Assembly: GCF_964340395.1 (NCBI RefSeq)
Contig: NC_135558.1
Location: 5,592,501-5,654,500 of the forward strand
Origin: Glandiceps talaboti
Lineage: Eukaryota > Hemichordata > Enteropneusta > Spengelidae
Length of the DNA: 62,000 nucleotides
Direction of reading: 5' to 3'
Of the stretch, positions 27,536 to 39,780 are shown piece by piece (position 1 is the first letter of the stretch; every line of letters starts with the position of its first letter). The notes below the pieces were generated by a model. It searched no databases. It saw nothing but the letters and a program-made list of their open reading frames with translations, and had not been told where the DNA came from. A program made the position numbers and the translations under genes.

Positions 27536-30500
27536 TTAGGCCCTCCCTACCCCCTACCCCCTCCCCTCCGGTACATGGATTTAATGACAGATGATTAAAC
27601 AAGCGACAGATGGGGATCTGGTAGTGATAACTGTGCATGGTGATATAAATGTTCACTTCACTATGGATGAGTTTTAATTTTCTATATCAATAAAGTTTCC
27701 AAAGTAAACATTACAAGATCATTTTTTTTGTTAGAATGTAGTGATAGATTACAAATTGACCCCACTATAAATCATTATTTTCAGCGAATACTGCAGTAAA
27801 TCGATATTTCAGTGTACATCAACATACTGACAAAGTTTTAGTTCTATTTTGTCACTCATTTTTTCGTTAGAGAAATTTGTTTCTCTGTTGAGATTTCACA
27901 TAAGGTTTAGCGACTGTTCCTTTATACTGTAGTGAGAAAGAGGATAAAATGCGAAACTTTGACCAAAAAATGTCCAAAACATACGCCTTCTTTCAATTTG
28001 CACCAACCTGTACTACCTTTCAAATATATACACATTACAATAATATCGTCATAACTTTGTGCAAAATCAAATGAGGTTTGGCCATGCTAATGACTGTGTG
28101 TCACTTGTAATAAAAAAAAAGTCAAGGAACAAGGTCGTTAAAAATACACTGGTACGTATATACACACTCTTTACATTTGTGAAGTAGCTGTAGCCAACCA
28201 GTTAAACATGTACGGTGGCATAATTCATACTCATATGTACGTCACCGTTCTGGTCCTATTAGGGTAGCTGACAACACCATTACACAACAAATACTTTCTA
28301 ACACTTTACTTGAATTATGCATCCTAAACAAGAATTTTACCAGTGTTGTGATTTACATTACTCATCATGTAAATAACAACAACTCGAGAGGGACACATTT
28401 CAAGTCACTCATGCATCAGCACTAGTCAGATATAAACACACTACATGTGTATATGTTTTTTCGAGTCAACGCAGTTGTTCATCAGATGTTCATTTATGGG
28501 CACGCTCATTACAAGACACAACTCGTGATATTTACGGATTATTAAAACTAAACTAAATCTGGATATTTTCATACCAAATATCTATATAATTAAGTATATT
28601 AATTCTGCCAACGTGTCTGGTACAAGGCTACAAAATAATTAATTGTTTGGTTCCGGTTACCCAACCCCACCTAGCTTTTCACTGCCGACCATAAACTTTT
28701 TTTTACGTATTCTAGAAAAAAATAATAAAATCGCAAGAATTGTGTGAAGTTCCACGAGAAATAGTGGATGCTGAAACTGACATCAACTTAAAAAGACAAT
28801 ATAAAACTGTTCTTCCAATCTGTAATGACATCACAGAAACCATTTGGAAAACAGTGGAAAACCGGAACTAGACACTCACATATGAAAAAAAAAATTAATA
28901 AGATAAAATAAAAAATCTACCAACCCCACCTATTCTAAAATTGAATGTAATCGGAACCACACAATTTTTTTATTAGGCATAATGCTGATAAAATTTCCCA
29001 TTGCTTGGTTCGCATAGTCGTTTTTTTTAAAAGTATGATTGGCATATTGTTCAACGATATCCCTATTCTGTGTTTTTAATCTTGCATTCAGTAATTTATT
29101 ATGTTACGGGATAAATATTGTTCTGCCCTAGCTTGGTAAAAAATTTATTGATGTGTTGTTACTTTGACATTATGTCAGTTCACGAGTTGAATAGAATGAC
29201 AAAGAACACATATGATTCTACCATGTCAAAAACAAGGTCGTGGTTTTGTTAGAAATACTTAAAATGTGACACTTTTCTAGACATCCCCACCAACACTTCA
29301 TCCTCTCTGCACACATTATTTTCTGTCAATGAAATGAATGGGGAATTGAGATAACTGATAATCAAAATACAACATGTTCTGTTAATGTGTGTATGTCTGT
29401 GTGTCCGCATTGATCAAAAGTGTCGCCTAATCAATTTGATTTTTGAAGAACCTACCTTCCAGTCAAAGTATCGGCTCAAAACGTACATAAATCGGCTAGC
29501 CGTCAGTTATGTACGTATGTATGTCGTACCCGTGACTTGTCTTATACATCGCCGCTATGAAACGGACAGTCGGTCGTAAGGTCACACTATACCCTCGATG
29601 TGTGCTGATTGGCAGTGTCAATCAAATTCATTCAAAATAAGTAACCCACACAAAGCTTCTGTTCTTTCTTTCTTTACTTTGAGATGACATTTCACACATG
29701 TTATTCTTACGTCAGGTCAGTACCAAATTACTCCGGTAAATTCGTGGCTTTCCCGTTGCTAGGTTGACCCGACCACCGTTTCGGGGGTTACCGCAAAGGT
29801 GTATGGTCATGTGGCTAAGCTGAAGCCAAATGTGTGCAACCAATTTATTGGTGCTTGTCATAGTATGAAAATGTTGTCCCTGCGAAGCTTATGCCACGAT
29901 ACATCTTAGTTTTGTGTTGGCTTGATTGACAGCATCTGGTAGTAAACCCTGAAAGATGTCACACCACAGGCTAATTACGGAATCACTCGCGGAAATGGGT
30001 TCTCCTTGGTGAAGTCGCGAAGTCGGCAGTAATATGAACGACCCCAAAATCCACGGGTTACTCTCTAACAGTACTGTGCCATAGGTGAGTGCCTCGCCCA
30101 ACAATTGTTCATTTAATAAGACACTTAAAACTGCTAGATTTATGTACTTTTTTCGCTGCTACATCAAACTCCATTTTTTTAAATATAACTTTTGACAATG
30201 TTCATACATATATTCATGTCACGGTGTTGCCAACCAGTAAGCTTAAGCTTGTTACATGCAAATGAATCTACATTGAATTAAGAAGAACTCATTTTCGGAA
30301 ACAGTTTTTCTCCTTCTTTTTCCCCCTTTAAACGAAATTCAAAGCCAAATGTTTATATGAATGAATGAATAAATACTTTTTTCAGCGAACCCTGACTGAA
30401 TCGAATAGATAGGTGCATGCTGAATATTAATATTAACTTGTTCATTTACAAATTTGACGGGAAATGATTGACACAAGAGCGGGCCATCACATTACAAATT

Positions 30501-31052
30501 CATTTCATAAATAGCTCTCGTCTGACTCCTAAAATGGCGTGAGGTTGTGTAGCTTTAATATATATTCTAAAGAGAGGGTGGATTTTTATTAAATTAAAGT
30601 TAAGCGGGAAATCCCAAGCCCATATGATTTCATTCAATAATCGTGTTGTTCAGGTTCTGAAAACATTTAATATCACAACTTATAAAATTATCGCCGTCAC
30701 ATGTTCAATTTAGCAGAATCCAATAATATCTAGCTGTAGTAAACATAACAAAACAATCAAATATTTAATTCTCTCAATCTAAACCGGGTTAATCCAGACA
30801 ACATGTTACCGTTTATCTCATGTGTCCTTCTGATAGACAAAAACCAGTATTTAAATTAAATTTAAATTGCGAAATCGACTGTATTTAGTTCATTAATATT
30901 GTAATATGTTATCCGAACAAAGCCGAACAAAATTGATTGCATTAGTGGAACTATTTCGATATTTCGGGTATATCATACGAGGATTTATGTATATACATTT
31001 GTATTAGTATGTAGACTGATCGAGGTCAATCATCACATATTTATACGCTATA
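27536..31052. other. Gene-free stretch with one MITE-like element
   Basis: A C-rich transition (27540-27570) follows the minisatellite, then AT-rich DNA. The element at 28641-28965 is listed separately. The 29700-30110 segment looks less AT-rich than its surroundings and has a 71-codon minus-strand frame (29889-30104) that I do not recognise. Confidence 0.5.
28641..28965. mobile_element. Non-autonomous inverted-repeat element (MITE-like)
   Basis: The left end AATTGTTTGGTTCCGGTTAC is matched in inverse orientation at the right end (28946-28965), which on the other strand reads AATTGTGTGGTTCCGATTAC: 18 of 20 positions identical. A CCAACCCCACCT block also occurs just inside each end, in direct orientation. 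The element is about 325 bases with no coding capacity, typical of a MITE. The target duplication could not be assigned, so the superfamily is unknown. Confidence 0.65.
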
Positions 31053-31064
31053 GTGTATCTCTCG

Positions 31065-31131
<67 letters not shown>
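31053..31131. repeat. TC dinucleotide array
   Basis: TC repeat with a few GC variants at its start, part of a pyrimidine-rich stretch that continues to about 31255. Confidence 0.96.
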
Positions 31132-31134
<3 letters not shown>

Positions 31135-31259
31135 GTTATCTCTACTCTTCATTCTTTACTTCTTATCTTCTACTTATTGCTCCTTCCTTTCTACGTCTTA
31201 TACCCTCCATCTCGTTCCTAATATCTTTCTCGCCTTTTCCTCACCCTCCACCCGATATG

Positions 31260-31325
31260 TCTGTATGTATGTATGTATGTATGTATGTATGTATGTATGT
31301 ATGTATGTATGTATGTATGTATGTA

Positions 31326-31402
<77 letters not shown>

Positions 31403-31415
31403 GCCTGCCTGCCTG
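31260..31415. repeat. TATG to CTGT to CTGC compound array
   Basis: TATG units (31263-31328) change abruptly to CTGT units (31328-31402) and then to CTGC (31402-31420). The three motifs differ by single substitutions. The 163-codon frame spanning this region is a repeat translation. Confidence 0.97.
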
Positions 31416-31544
31416 CCTGCAGCTGCCTGCCTTTCTGTCTGTCCGTCTGTCTATCACTTTGCCTCTCCGTCTGTCAATTTCCATCGCTTTGCCTTCTTTT
31501 CTCGTTCTGGTGTTTTTCGTAACTCTGCTTTCACTTGCCCTTAA

Positions 31545-33030
31545 TAGTAAGAGTGTTACTAACATCAGCTACTGTTATTTGTTATTATTTTGACCCGTTA
31601 TCAAACCAAATCAATTAATGATTTCGAGTTTCCGAAACGGACATACAGATCCTGATGTACACTAGCACTACAAATCATAGCATGACTTCAGAAAATGTAA
31701 AAGAGAAAACTGACTTCAAATCGATAGAGATATTACATACCTGTTGTTTCCCCCTTCACCGCTAGTGTGCACATCTGTGTGCATAAGTTGTACATGTGTA
31801 TGTCCAAACAAGTGTTTAGCCATGAATCACGATTGCCTGCCGCAATATCCAAGCATGGCTGTGTGTGAGAGCATGCATCGGATGGATATTTTACATGTAA
31901 AGTAAGCGCCCCTATGTCCGTAGTATTTACCCCATAATTGAAGTTGGGGTGTACGGGTTAATTAAAAACTAATGAGAAAACTTACCTTCCTGTATGTGTT
32001 GGTACACTACGGGTGTGTGTCGTCTATCCACTGATTAAGGAAACACACATACAATTACACCTTCATTACACATGAACCTTCTGTATGTTCCAACACCTAA
32101 AAAGATAGAAATTATTAACACATGTGTAAATGGAGCATTTTGACGATATCATATATAAATTGTGTATAAATTATCAACTGTGAAGGTTGTGATAATGAAC
32201 AAAATAGGTTTTTGCCATATTGCAGTGCTCCACAAGTTTTTTGTTTTTTGTTTTTTGTTTTTTTTACATTTTTTGTGATCTAAATATAACTGAATTGATA
32301 AATCTACGTGTAAACGTGAAATTCAACGACATATAAATTACAAAAAAAAACTACCTTGCAATATGTATGGCGAGTTGCTTCTATGTTATGTGGGCGGCTT
32401 TGGCGTGGAACCTAAAACATTTGCCGGCACTCGTCTCTGTGATGGATACTGCTGCTGCGTCAGTCCGAGTAGATGACAAAATCGTGAGGTTGGAGTTTGA
32501 AACTACTATTGGTGAAAAAACACATGGTGTTATGCTAAACGTTTGAGCGTTGCGTGAGAGAACTGGATTCGCTTTATATTTTCAATTCTGTGTCGCAAGA
32601 TGGTATCCTCTATTGATAACAAAAGAAAACAGTTTACTAAGGCACACAACACTGAACATACCATGGCAGAGCCTTATTTGGGGGCTTACTGGCCACATTT
32701 CGGGCTAATTTACGGCACGGAATATAATCATAAACAGTTTAACTCGACGCTCCTGTTTAAAAAATAAAATGAGATCTGAGTCTGACACGTCAGCTCGTAT
32801 CTAACCGCAACATATTTATCGAGCTAGTCAGAATTTGTCGTTACCGACTTCATTTGAAATATCGGGTGCTTCTAATTCCATTTTTCCTCTTGAAATCTAC
32901 CCTTTTTTGTGTCGTTTGTGGGGTTATTCTTATAGATAGATCTTAATGTTTTGCTTTTTATGTAATTCTTTCAATATGAATAATATTTGGAACTAAATAT
33001 CATCCTGATTTTATTTTCATAATTTTAACA
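31545..33030. other. Gene-free stretch
   Basis: No gene recognised. A short TTTTTTG heptamer repeat lies at 32240-32262. Confidence 0.5.
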
Positions 33031-33360
33031 GCGGCATTCTCTCCCTCCCCCCCCCCCCGCGCTCTCTCCTCTTTCCTCTCATCTCCCTCCCTCCCTCCTC
33101 TCTGATTTCTTTTTTCTCCATCTATCTGTCTCGCCATCTCCATCGCTGTCTGCTCTCTCCCTCTCTTTCACTGTTCCCCTCTCTCTGTATATGTATATAT
33201 CACTCTCCCTCTATCGTTCTCTCCCCCTCAATCTCTCCATTCCCCCCTTCCCCCTCTCTCTCTCTATCTCTCGCTCGCTCACTCGCTCTCTCTCCCTCTC
33301 TCTTTCCCTCTCTCCCTCCCCTCTCTCTCTCCCCCTAGTTCTCATTGTTCTCCACTCTCC
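33031..33360. repeat. Polypyrimidine tract, about 330 bp
   Basis: The plus strand is almost entirely C and T here (CTCTCC, CCCTCT and a run of about ten C near 33048) with few purines. It is degenerate rather than a clean dinucleotide repeat. Confidence 0.9.
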
Positions 33361-36300
33361 AATTCTTTAGTTTGTATCGTCACGTGTCATTATTTCGCCT
33401 TCCACACTCTCTCTCTCTCTCACCTTACATTGTAACATAACATAATTCATGTAATATATACCACTATCATACGTAAATAAAAATGACGACTCCTGTAGAG
33501 TGTAATATGTGTTAGTCTTTGTACACAGCGGCTGACATACTGCATACGGGCCGCTTAGTTGTTTAGTACTGAGAAACCAAATTAAAAACTTGCCACGATT
33601 ATTCAAATAATTATATTAAAGTGCGACATAAGAAGATTGCATTTTTCATTAATAGAAGTTCAAGGAGTGGGTGAGAATAAAAAATAATCACAAAATTTAT
33701 CTACTTAAATGGATGTATATTAGGATGAACAGGAAAATTAACCCAAATGGTGACTATAGGTGTACATTTCCTTGTGTAGGTTCCTGTAGTGTGGATATGT
33801 AGTTTCTCTAATGGGACTGAATCATTTTTCTGTAGTGTTCCATTTTCCGTCTAAATCTTCGATAAGCATTTTAATCTGATACAGTAGCGGCAGCTTGTGC
33901 CACATACAGGTGAACCAGCAGAGCCAGGCAATGTTCAACGAGAGATATAATGTGCAGCGACCAGCTAGCTGTATAGCTGTGCTTGCGTGCAAAGCTTTCT
34001 GCAAACATTAAGGCCGAAAAGCAATTCAAAAAGGAGTAATATAGCTCCGTATGGGAAGTATTACTTACACAAATGGCAATATTCAAATAGTCTATTTTTC
34101 AGAATTGGTGCGGCAAAAGATCCGTATGGATGGGGGATTTACAGAAATTGGAAATGTTATTAGCGATTGCGTGGTTAGATTATCGTCAACTGTAGTAGGC
34201 ACTTAACAAAAGTAGCCTTTGATGGCAAGGGCTAAATTGATACTGAGATTTAGCTTTGAAATTCAAAACTGGTTAAGTCGATGCTGCTGTTTTTCACAAT
34301 TGAACAAAAAGCCTTGATAGTTTAGTGGTAAATTAACATGTTTATGGAGTGAAATGAACATGTAATGAACACTTCAACAGCACTTTTATTCCCAGCTCTT
34401 TTTCAATCGCAAAGGCTAATCAAAACAGAACGAAATCAACAAACTCGTTGTGGCGAGAATAAAATGGCTCCGTCTGCTCTTCTGAGATTAAGCACCAAAA
34501 ACGTGAGTTGTGCTCTATTTTCATTCACCATTTTTTTTTCATTTTTCCCGCCAAATCGACAATTTGCTTGTTCTCGTTCAGTCTCAAAGAATTCGATGTA
34601 ATTTTAAGAACGAGCATTTTTTGTTGACATTTTAAAGCTAAAAAAATTCAAACGATGGTATTTTTAATTTAAATGCTGATTATAAACGACATTCCAATAT
34701 TACAATACACAAACCGACAGAAGTTGATCCAAAGTAAACATACAAGATAATGGCGGCTGAAACGTCGAAACGTGCCACAAATCCAATATAGCCGAGTTAA
34801 GTAAATAATTACAACCATCCAATCAACCTCTTTCGCCCAATGGATTGGCAATTACAACATCATTTGAAATTTACGAGTTTTAACTTAAACAAAATATGAA
34901 ATAAGGTGCACAGTAAGGCCGGTTGAAGTTTCCAAACAACAACTATTTCGCATTAATTAAACCCAACAGCAACTATGCATCTTATGTCCTGTAATCTAAC
35001 ATTTGTAATCCTATTGCTTGGACCAGTGCTCTTTTAGTTTTAAGGACAACAATATCTATTTAAAACATTCAAAATTACAAATACTTGTAGCTAAATGGAC
35101 CAAACTATTTTGATAGATTTCTAGCATACGAGATCGTTTCACCACCCCACCCCCGCTCGCCGTGCAAGTGAGATTAACGAAAAATGCACTACTATGAAAG
35201 ACAATATCCCTATTTTATTTACCAAACTACACCTAAACAATGTGAATCTGTTCTCAGTTCAAGTACAGTATGTGACACTGCCCAATGCAGTACTCGACGA
35301 CTTGGTAGTGATATTGCGAAATATTTAATAACGGTTTTATATCATTTTTATTCTTAACCAAAGTTTGCTGTTACAATATGACCTGTCCGAAAAGTACCTA
35401 AAATTTACACAAATAAAGATATTTCGAATCAAATTTTAAATTGCTAATAATTCATTTTCCTAACGGGTATGTGTATTGAAAAAAAAGTAAATATTATATG
35501 TTTATGATTTGAACTTTGACCTTATAAAGACTTTGATAATATATAATGATGACGTCGATTCAGATATCACTTCTGCGCAATACAATCCTGCTTGTAATTG
35601 TTGTCTTATAACTCTACACTATCAATATCCGTGTAAACACAACCAAGTCTGGATCGGTTTGATCTTTATTAAGTTGGAGCTTTATTCGTTAATGTTACAT
35701 CTATTCTAAGCCTATAATGAATTCTCTATAGAACTGATAATATCGCCATCCATTTATGATGTCGCGATTGTGACGTCATTCATATTTTCCGCCAAAATAT
35801 GCTGACGTAATTGTTAGCAGCAGGGAATGTCGTCATTTAAGCATTTACATTATTTCGATAAAAGTCTGTTAGAAATCACTGGTGATTTCTTACCATGTAG
35901 CCGTGTCTGAATTGCCATGTTTGGTCTTTATTGATCCATGCCTGCTGTATACAGGCCACATAGGGTAAATACTATGAAGATTACTAACTTATATTAACAA
36001 GGTTGTGTGTACAAAACATGTGCAGTAATTGTATTAATAAATCCCTTTCTGATATTAGAATTTTTCTATTTTATTCCCTTCCTGGTGCAAGACGCACGAT
36101 GTCAAAGTATGAAAACTTTTTGACGTGTTTTGTCTGTTTGTTTTTGTTCTGGGATGTTTGTTTTTCCGTTTTGTTTGTTTAATCGTTTGTTTTCTGGTCA
36201 ATTTTATTATTCTAAAATCGCAACTTTTATATCAATGCAGCAGAAACGACTTTTCATCTTGCCAAAGTCAAAAATCAATAACTTTAGAAATTAGAGGAAA

Positions 36301-39300
36301 ATAAGACTTTTTGACAATTAAAAAAATCCCTCTGTAATGGATAGGCTTCACACGTTATTCATAATTGTTCATTTACATATATCAACTGTATGTTTCCGGA
36401 TTCCACTGTGAATTGAAGTAGAGACTGATATTACATTGTACATGTTATGTATTTCAAAATTCTGTAAAGCTTGACAGGACAAATGAAGAAATATTTAAAG
36501 GGCAGAATGTCAACCCCAAGTTCTTACATTAGCGTCATGTTATCAGTAGAGTCATAGAGATTATAAACATCATTCTGTTGTAACTGAACAAACTCTTTCT
36601 GTAGCCCTGTATTTTAAAGACAACTATTTTTCTGAAACCAAATTTTAATCCTGAGACGATATTGACCTTTTAATTGACATTTGAGACGATTTCAATGAGC
36701 TCAGCCCAGATCTGAACTCTATTTTAGCGATATTTGTTCAAATTGTTTTAATAATTAGTTATGTTGCTTTGTTTACTGAATAGTAAACATGAAATGTGAT
36801 GTATCGCATTATTTAACCAAGTTTAACCGAATTTAATTTACATGATTTTTGTTTCGGGTGCACCCATAAATCATGTGTAAATTGTCAAACTGGATATTCG
36901 TATAAATCTGCCAAACGTTATAGGGTACTGTCATATCATAGGTAAGAAGTGGTAATGGACTGTGTGGTGTATTTTTCTGTTGCTAAAATGTATGCAATTG
37001 TCATTAAAGTAAGTAATTTAGGCAAATTAGATGAACGAATTAATGACATTGTGGATGCAGAAGGCACTCGTAATTGAGGAAATTGGCATAGGTAAACCTG
37101 TCGATATTATATATAGTGTGATGTTATACTCACAACATTGCACAAATGGACGAACAGATGCATTTGGTGTAAATATATATTAGATGAAAACTTGTGTTTT
37201 CTCGTTTGTCGCTGAACTTTGATGAGACGCCTAACCAGGGGTAAATTTTCATGTGTTCGTACAGAAAGATAGTCTAAGAATAACAATGTATCAAATATAC
37301 ATTAAAACCATTCCTTAAATGTAGTCTGGAAGAAATAAAATATAAAAGAGTCAGAGAGTTAATTGTGTGACTATTCTTTCCTTTTATTTTCTATGGAATG
37401 TTGGTTCTTGTCATCCCCCAGCCCTTCTAAACAAAACAAAAACCCTAGTTGGGTTTGTCGTATTTTAATACATAAAATATGAATTGTTTTTATCAAAATG
37501 AAAATGATATCAAATTGTTAAGAATTACTGGTACTATTGAGTTCAAAGGTCAGGTCACAAATAAGTTCAAAGGTCACGAATGGTACTAAATACTACGATA
37601 TCTACCAATTTTATGTAGCCCAGGAACAAACTGCTAACGATTACAAGAACATTACTTCATATGACTGCCATCACTTACAAATTGGAGTAAGAATGTTGTT
37701 ACAGAAACGAGGTAGATGTAGAAAATTTTTTGAAGATTTACTTTGTCTTCATGTGTTACATAGCTGTCAAACATACACAAATATTGAGCAAGACACCCAA
37801 TACGGATGAGGACAATTGATTCAGAGGAACGACAAGACTATGTTACCATATTACAATTGTGTATATTTTCTGCAATATGTAGTAACACCAAAACATGAAT
37901 ATTGCTAATAATGTCACATTTGAATGGTGATATATAATTTTAAAGAAAATGTTTATTTATATCTACCCCCCCCCCCCCCAAATTTGTTTTGTCGCTTGTT
38001 GTCTCTGGCTTTGTAATTAGTTTACAGTTACGTTCGGGAAATGGAAATGGAAAGAATCGCGAGTTTTCTAACAGAAAATATGGGCAATTCATTTCTATCT
38101 GGTCAATTTTATGGTTGGGTCCTTTTTTTTTGTTAATAAAACGTGATCACGTGTAAACGATATATCGCTTAGGATTCGACATTCATTTAAATTTTCATTA
38201 AATTAAGTTTAATCCAAAAAAAGGTTGATAAATGCTATGAAAAAAAGACGAGTTTTAGGCGGGAAAAAGCCCAGATTGAAGAATCTATGACAGCTACATC
38301 ATGGTTATTCCAAACAAAGAAAGCCAAATTTGGCATCGTGTGTTTACGATCATGAATACGGGTCAAAAGTACACTCTATCCCTGTACGCCTTCAATTGAT
38401 TTAAAATTCCTTCCAAATACAAACTACCGTATAGATTAAAAGTAGAAAGTTCAGTTACCTGTCAGTTTTTTCACTTTAAGAAGCAATTACGATGGGTTGT
38501 TCTTAGAAAGTACATGTCATTTTACCGCTGTCGGGGACTACTTTGTACAACTCCCGCGGTTGCGTTCAGATATCCATCCGCAAGTCTATTTTCCAGATCA
38601 TTTTCATGTTACAGTACGATTATTGCCAATTTCTACTAACTGCAAATATGCTGGTAGGGTAACTTAGAGAACAACATTTAAGTTAATTATTCACAATACA
38701 TATTTATCTATACATCAACTTGATGGTGAGGGTGCCTGGCATAGAAAAAAACCAATATGGCGGAATATTGCGATCATGAACAAATTATAACATCGCATGG
38801 TACTATATGTTATGATACAAAAAAAAGACTAGAAAATAGAGTGGAAACATTGAACTATCATTAAGATGTATTTGTAAGATACTATACTGTACGGAATATA
38901 GTTTATAACGTATAAGCTCACATACTGTATATGGGGTACCCGTTCAATGTTATGAACCCACGATGAAAGCATCTTAAGTTTATTAATCCATTGGCGTAAG
39001 ATTTGTACAGTGAGAATACCGCTGCAATGGACGATCTAGAATATTTCAATCAAACGTACGTGTACATTAGCTTAATTGGATTTATAATGACCACTCTACA
39101 AATTAATTTCATGAAAGTGTGTTTCCGTTTTTGTGAATAAAACTCATTTTTTGGTCAACCATTTAAAAGATCGATTTATATGTCCCATCAAATTGATACG
39201 TTTTTTTAAGGAACTCCAAATTTTACGGAACAAATTCTTGACAGTATCTCGGAATACGTTGACACGTTTGCCAGTTTAAGGGAACGTCTTAAACGTAGAA

Positions 39301-39590
39301 ATAGACTATTTTCGTTAAAATATGACAGTTTGGAAAGGTACTTGAAAATCCTTTTCTTCAACGTAATTTGCAATTTATACGCAAATCTAACAGTGTAATC
39401 ACGTGGTACAGGATGGAACCACATGGAATACCTGACCCGTTCAATCGATTGTCTTTATACACAACAGCCCCCCCCCCTATATTACTATACCTCCTACAGT
39501 AAAGCATCTTTATTCTTGGCCAAATTCGAATTGAAGTACATGTAAATGTCAATGTGTGGGCTGGTGAATGTATTGGATGGTGACAGAACA
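33361..39590. other. Gene-free stretch
   Basis: No gene recognised in about 6 kb. Frames of 60-90 codons (for example 34365-34601 and 37537-37809) have no recognisable domains. A tandem pair of nuclear-receptor-type sites at 37540-37576 is listed separately. A C9 run occurs near 37970. Confidence 0.5.
37540..37576 (+). promoter_or_regulatory. Two tandem DR1-type nuclear receptor motifs
   Basis: AGTTCAAAGGTCA occurs at 37540-37552 and again at 37564-37576, spaced 24 bases start to start, with an extra GGTCA after the first. Each is a direct repeat of two hexamers with one spacer base, the DR1 arrangement bound by HNF4 and RXR-type receptors in animals. The motif is seen directly. Function is inference; a 24-base duplication alone would also explain the pair. 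No gene is recognised nearby. Confidence 0.35.
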
Positions 39591-39591
39591 A

Positions 39592-39645
39592 ATGACTGAC
39601 TGACTGACTGACTGACTGACTGACTGACTGACTGACTGACTGGCT
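39592..39645. repeat. GACT tetranucleotide array
   Basis: About 13 copies of GACT (ACTG), one with G for A. Confidence 0.96.
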
Positions 39646-39678
39646 GACTCGATTACCATATTAATGACGTGTGACTGA

Positions 39679-39703
39679 CTAAATAAATAAATTGATAAGT
39701 TAA

Positions 39704-39778
<75 letters not shown>

Positions 39779-39780
39779 AA
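39679..39780. repeat. AAAT tetranucleotide array
   Basis: AAAT array, slightly degenerate at its start and then pure for about 80 bases. Confidence 0.96.

Noticed and set aside
29889-30104. 71-codon minus-strand frame in a less AT-rich patch
   Set aside because: No similarity recognised and no convincing acceptor/donor pair with a neighbouring exon.
34311-34345. tRNA-like phrase TAGTTTAGTGGTAAATTAAC
   Set aside because: Resembles part of a tRNA D-arm promoter, but no acceptor stem, anticodon arm or B box follows at the right spacing.
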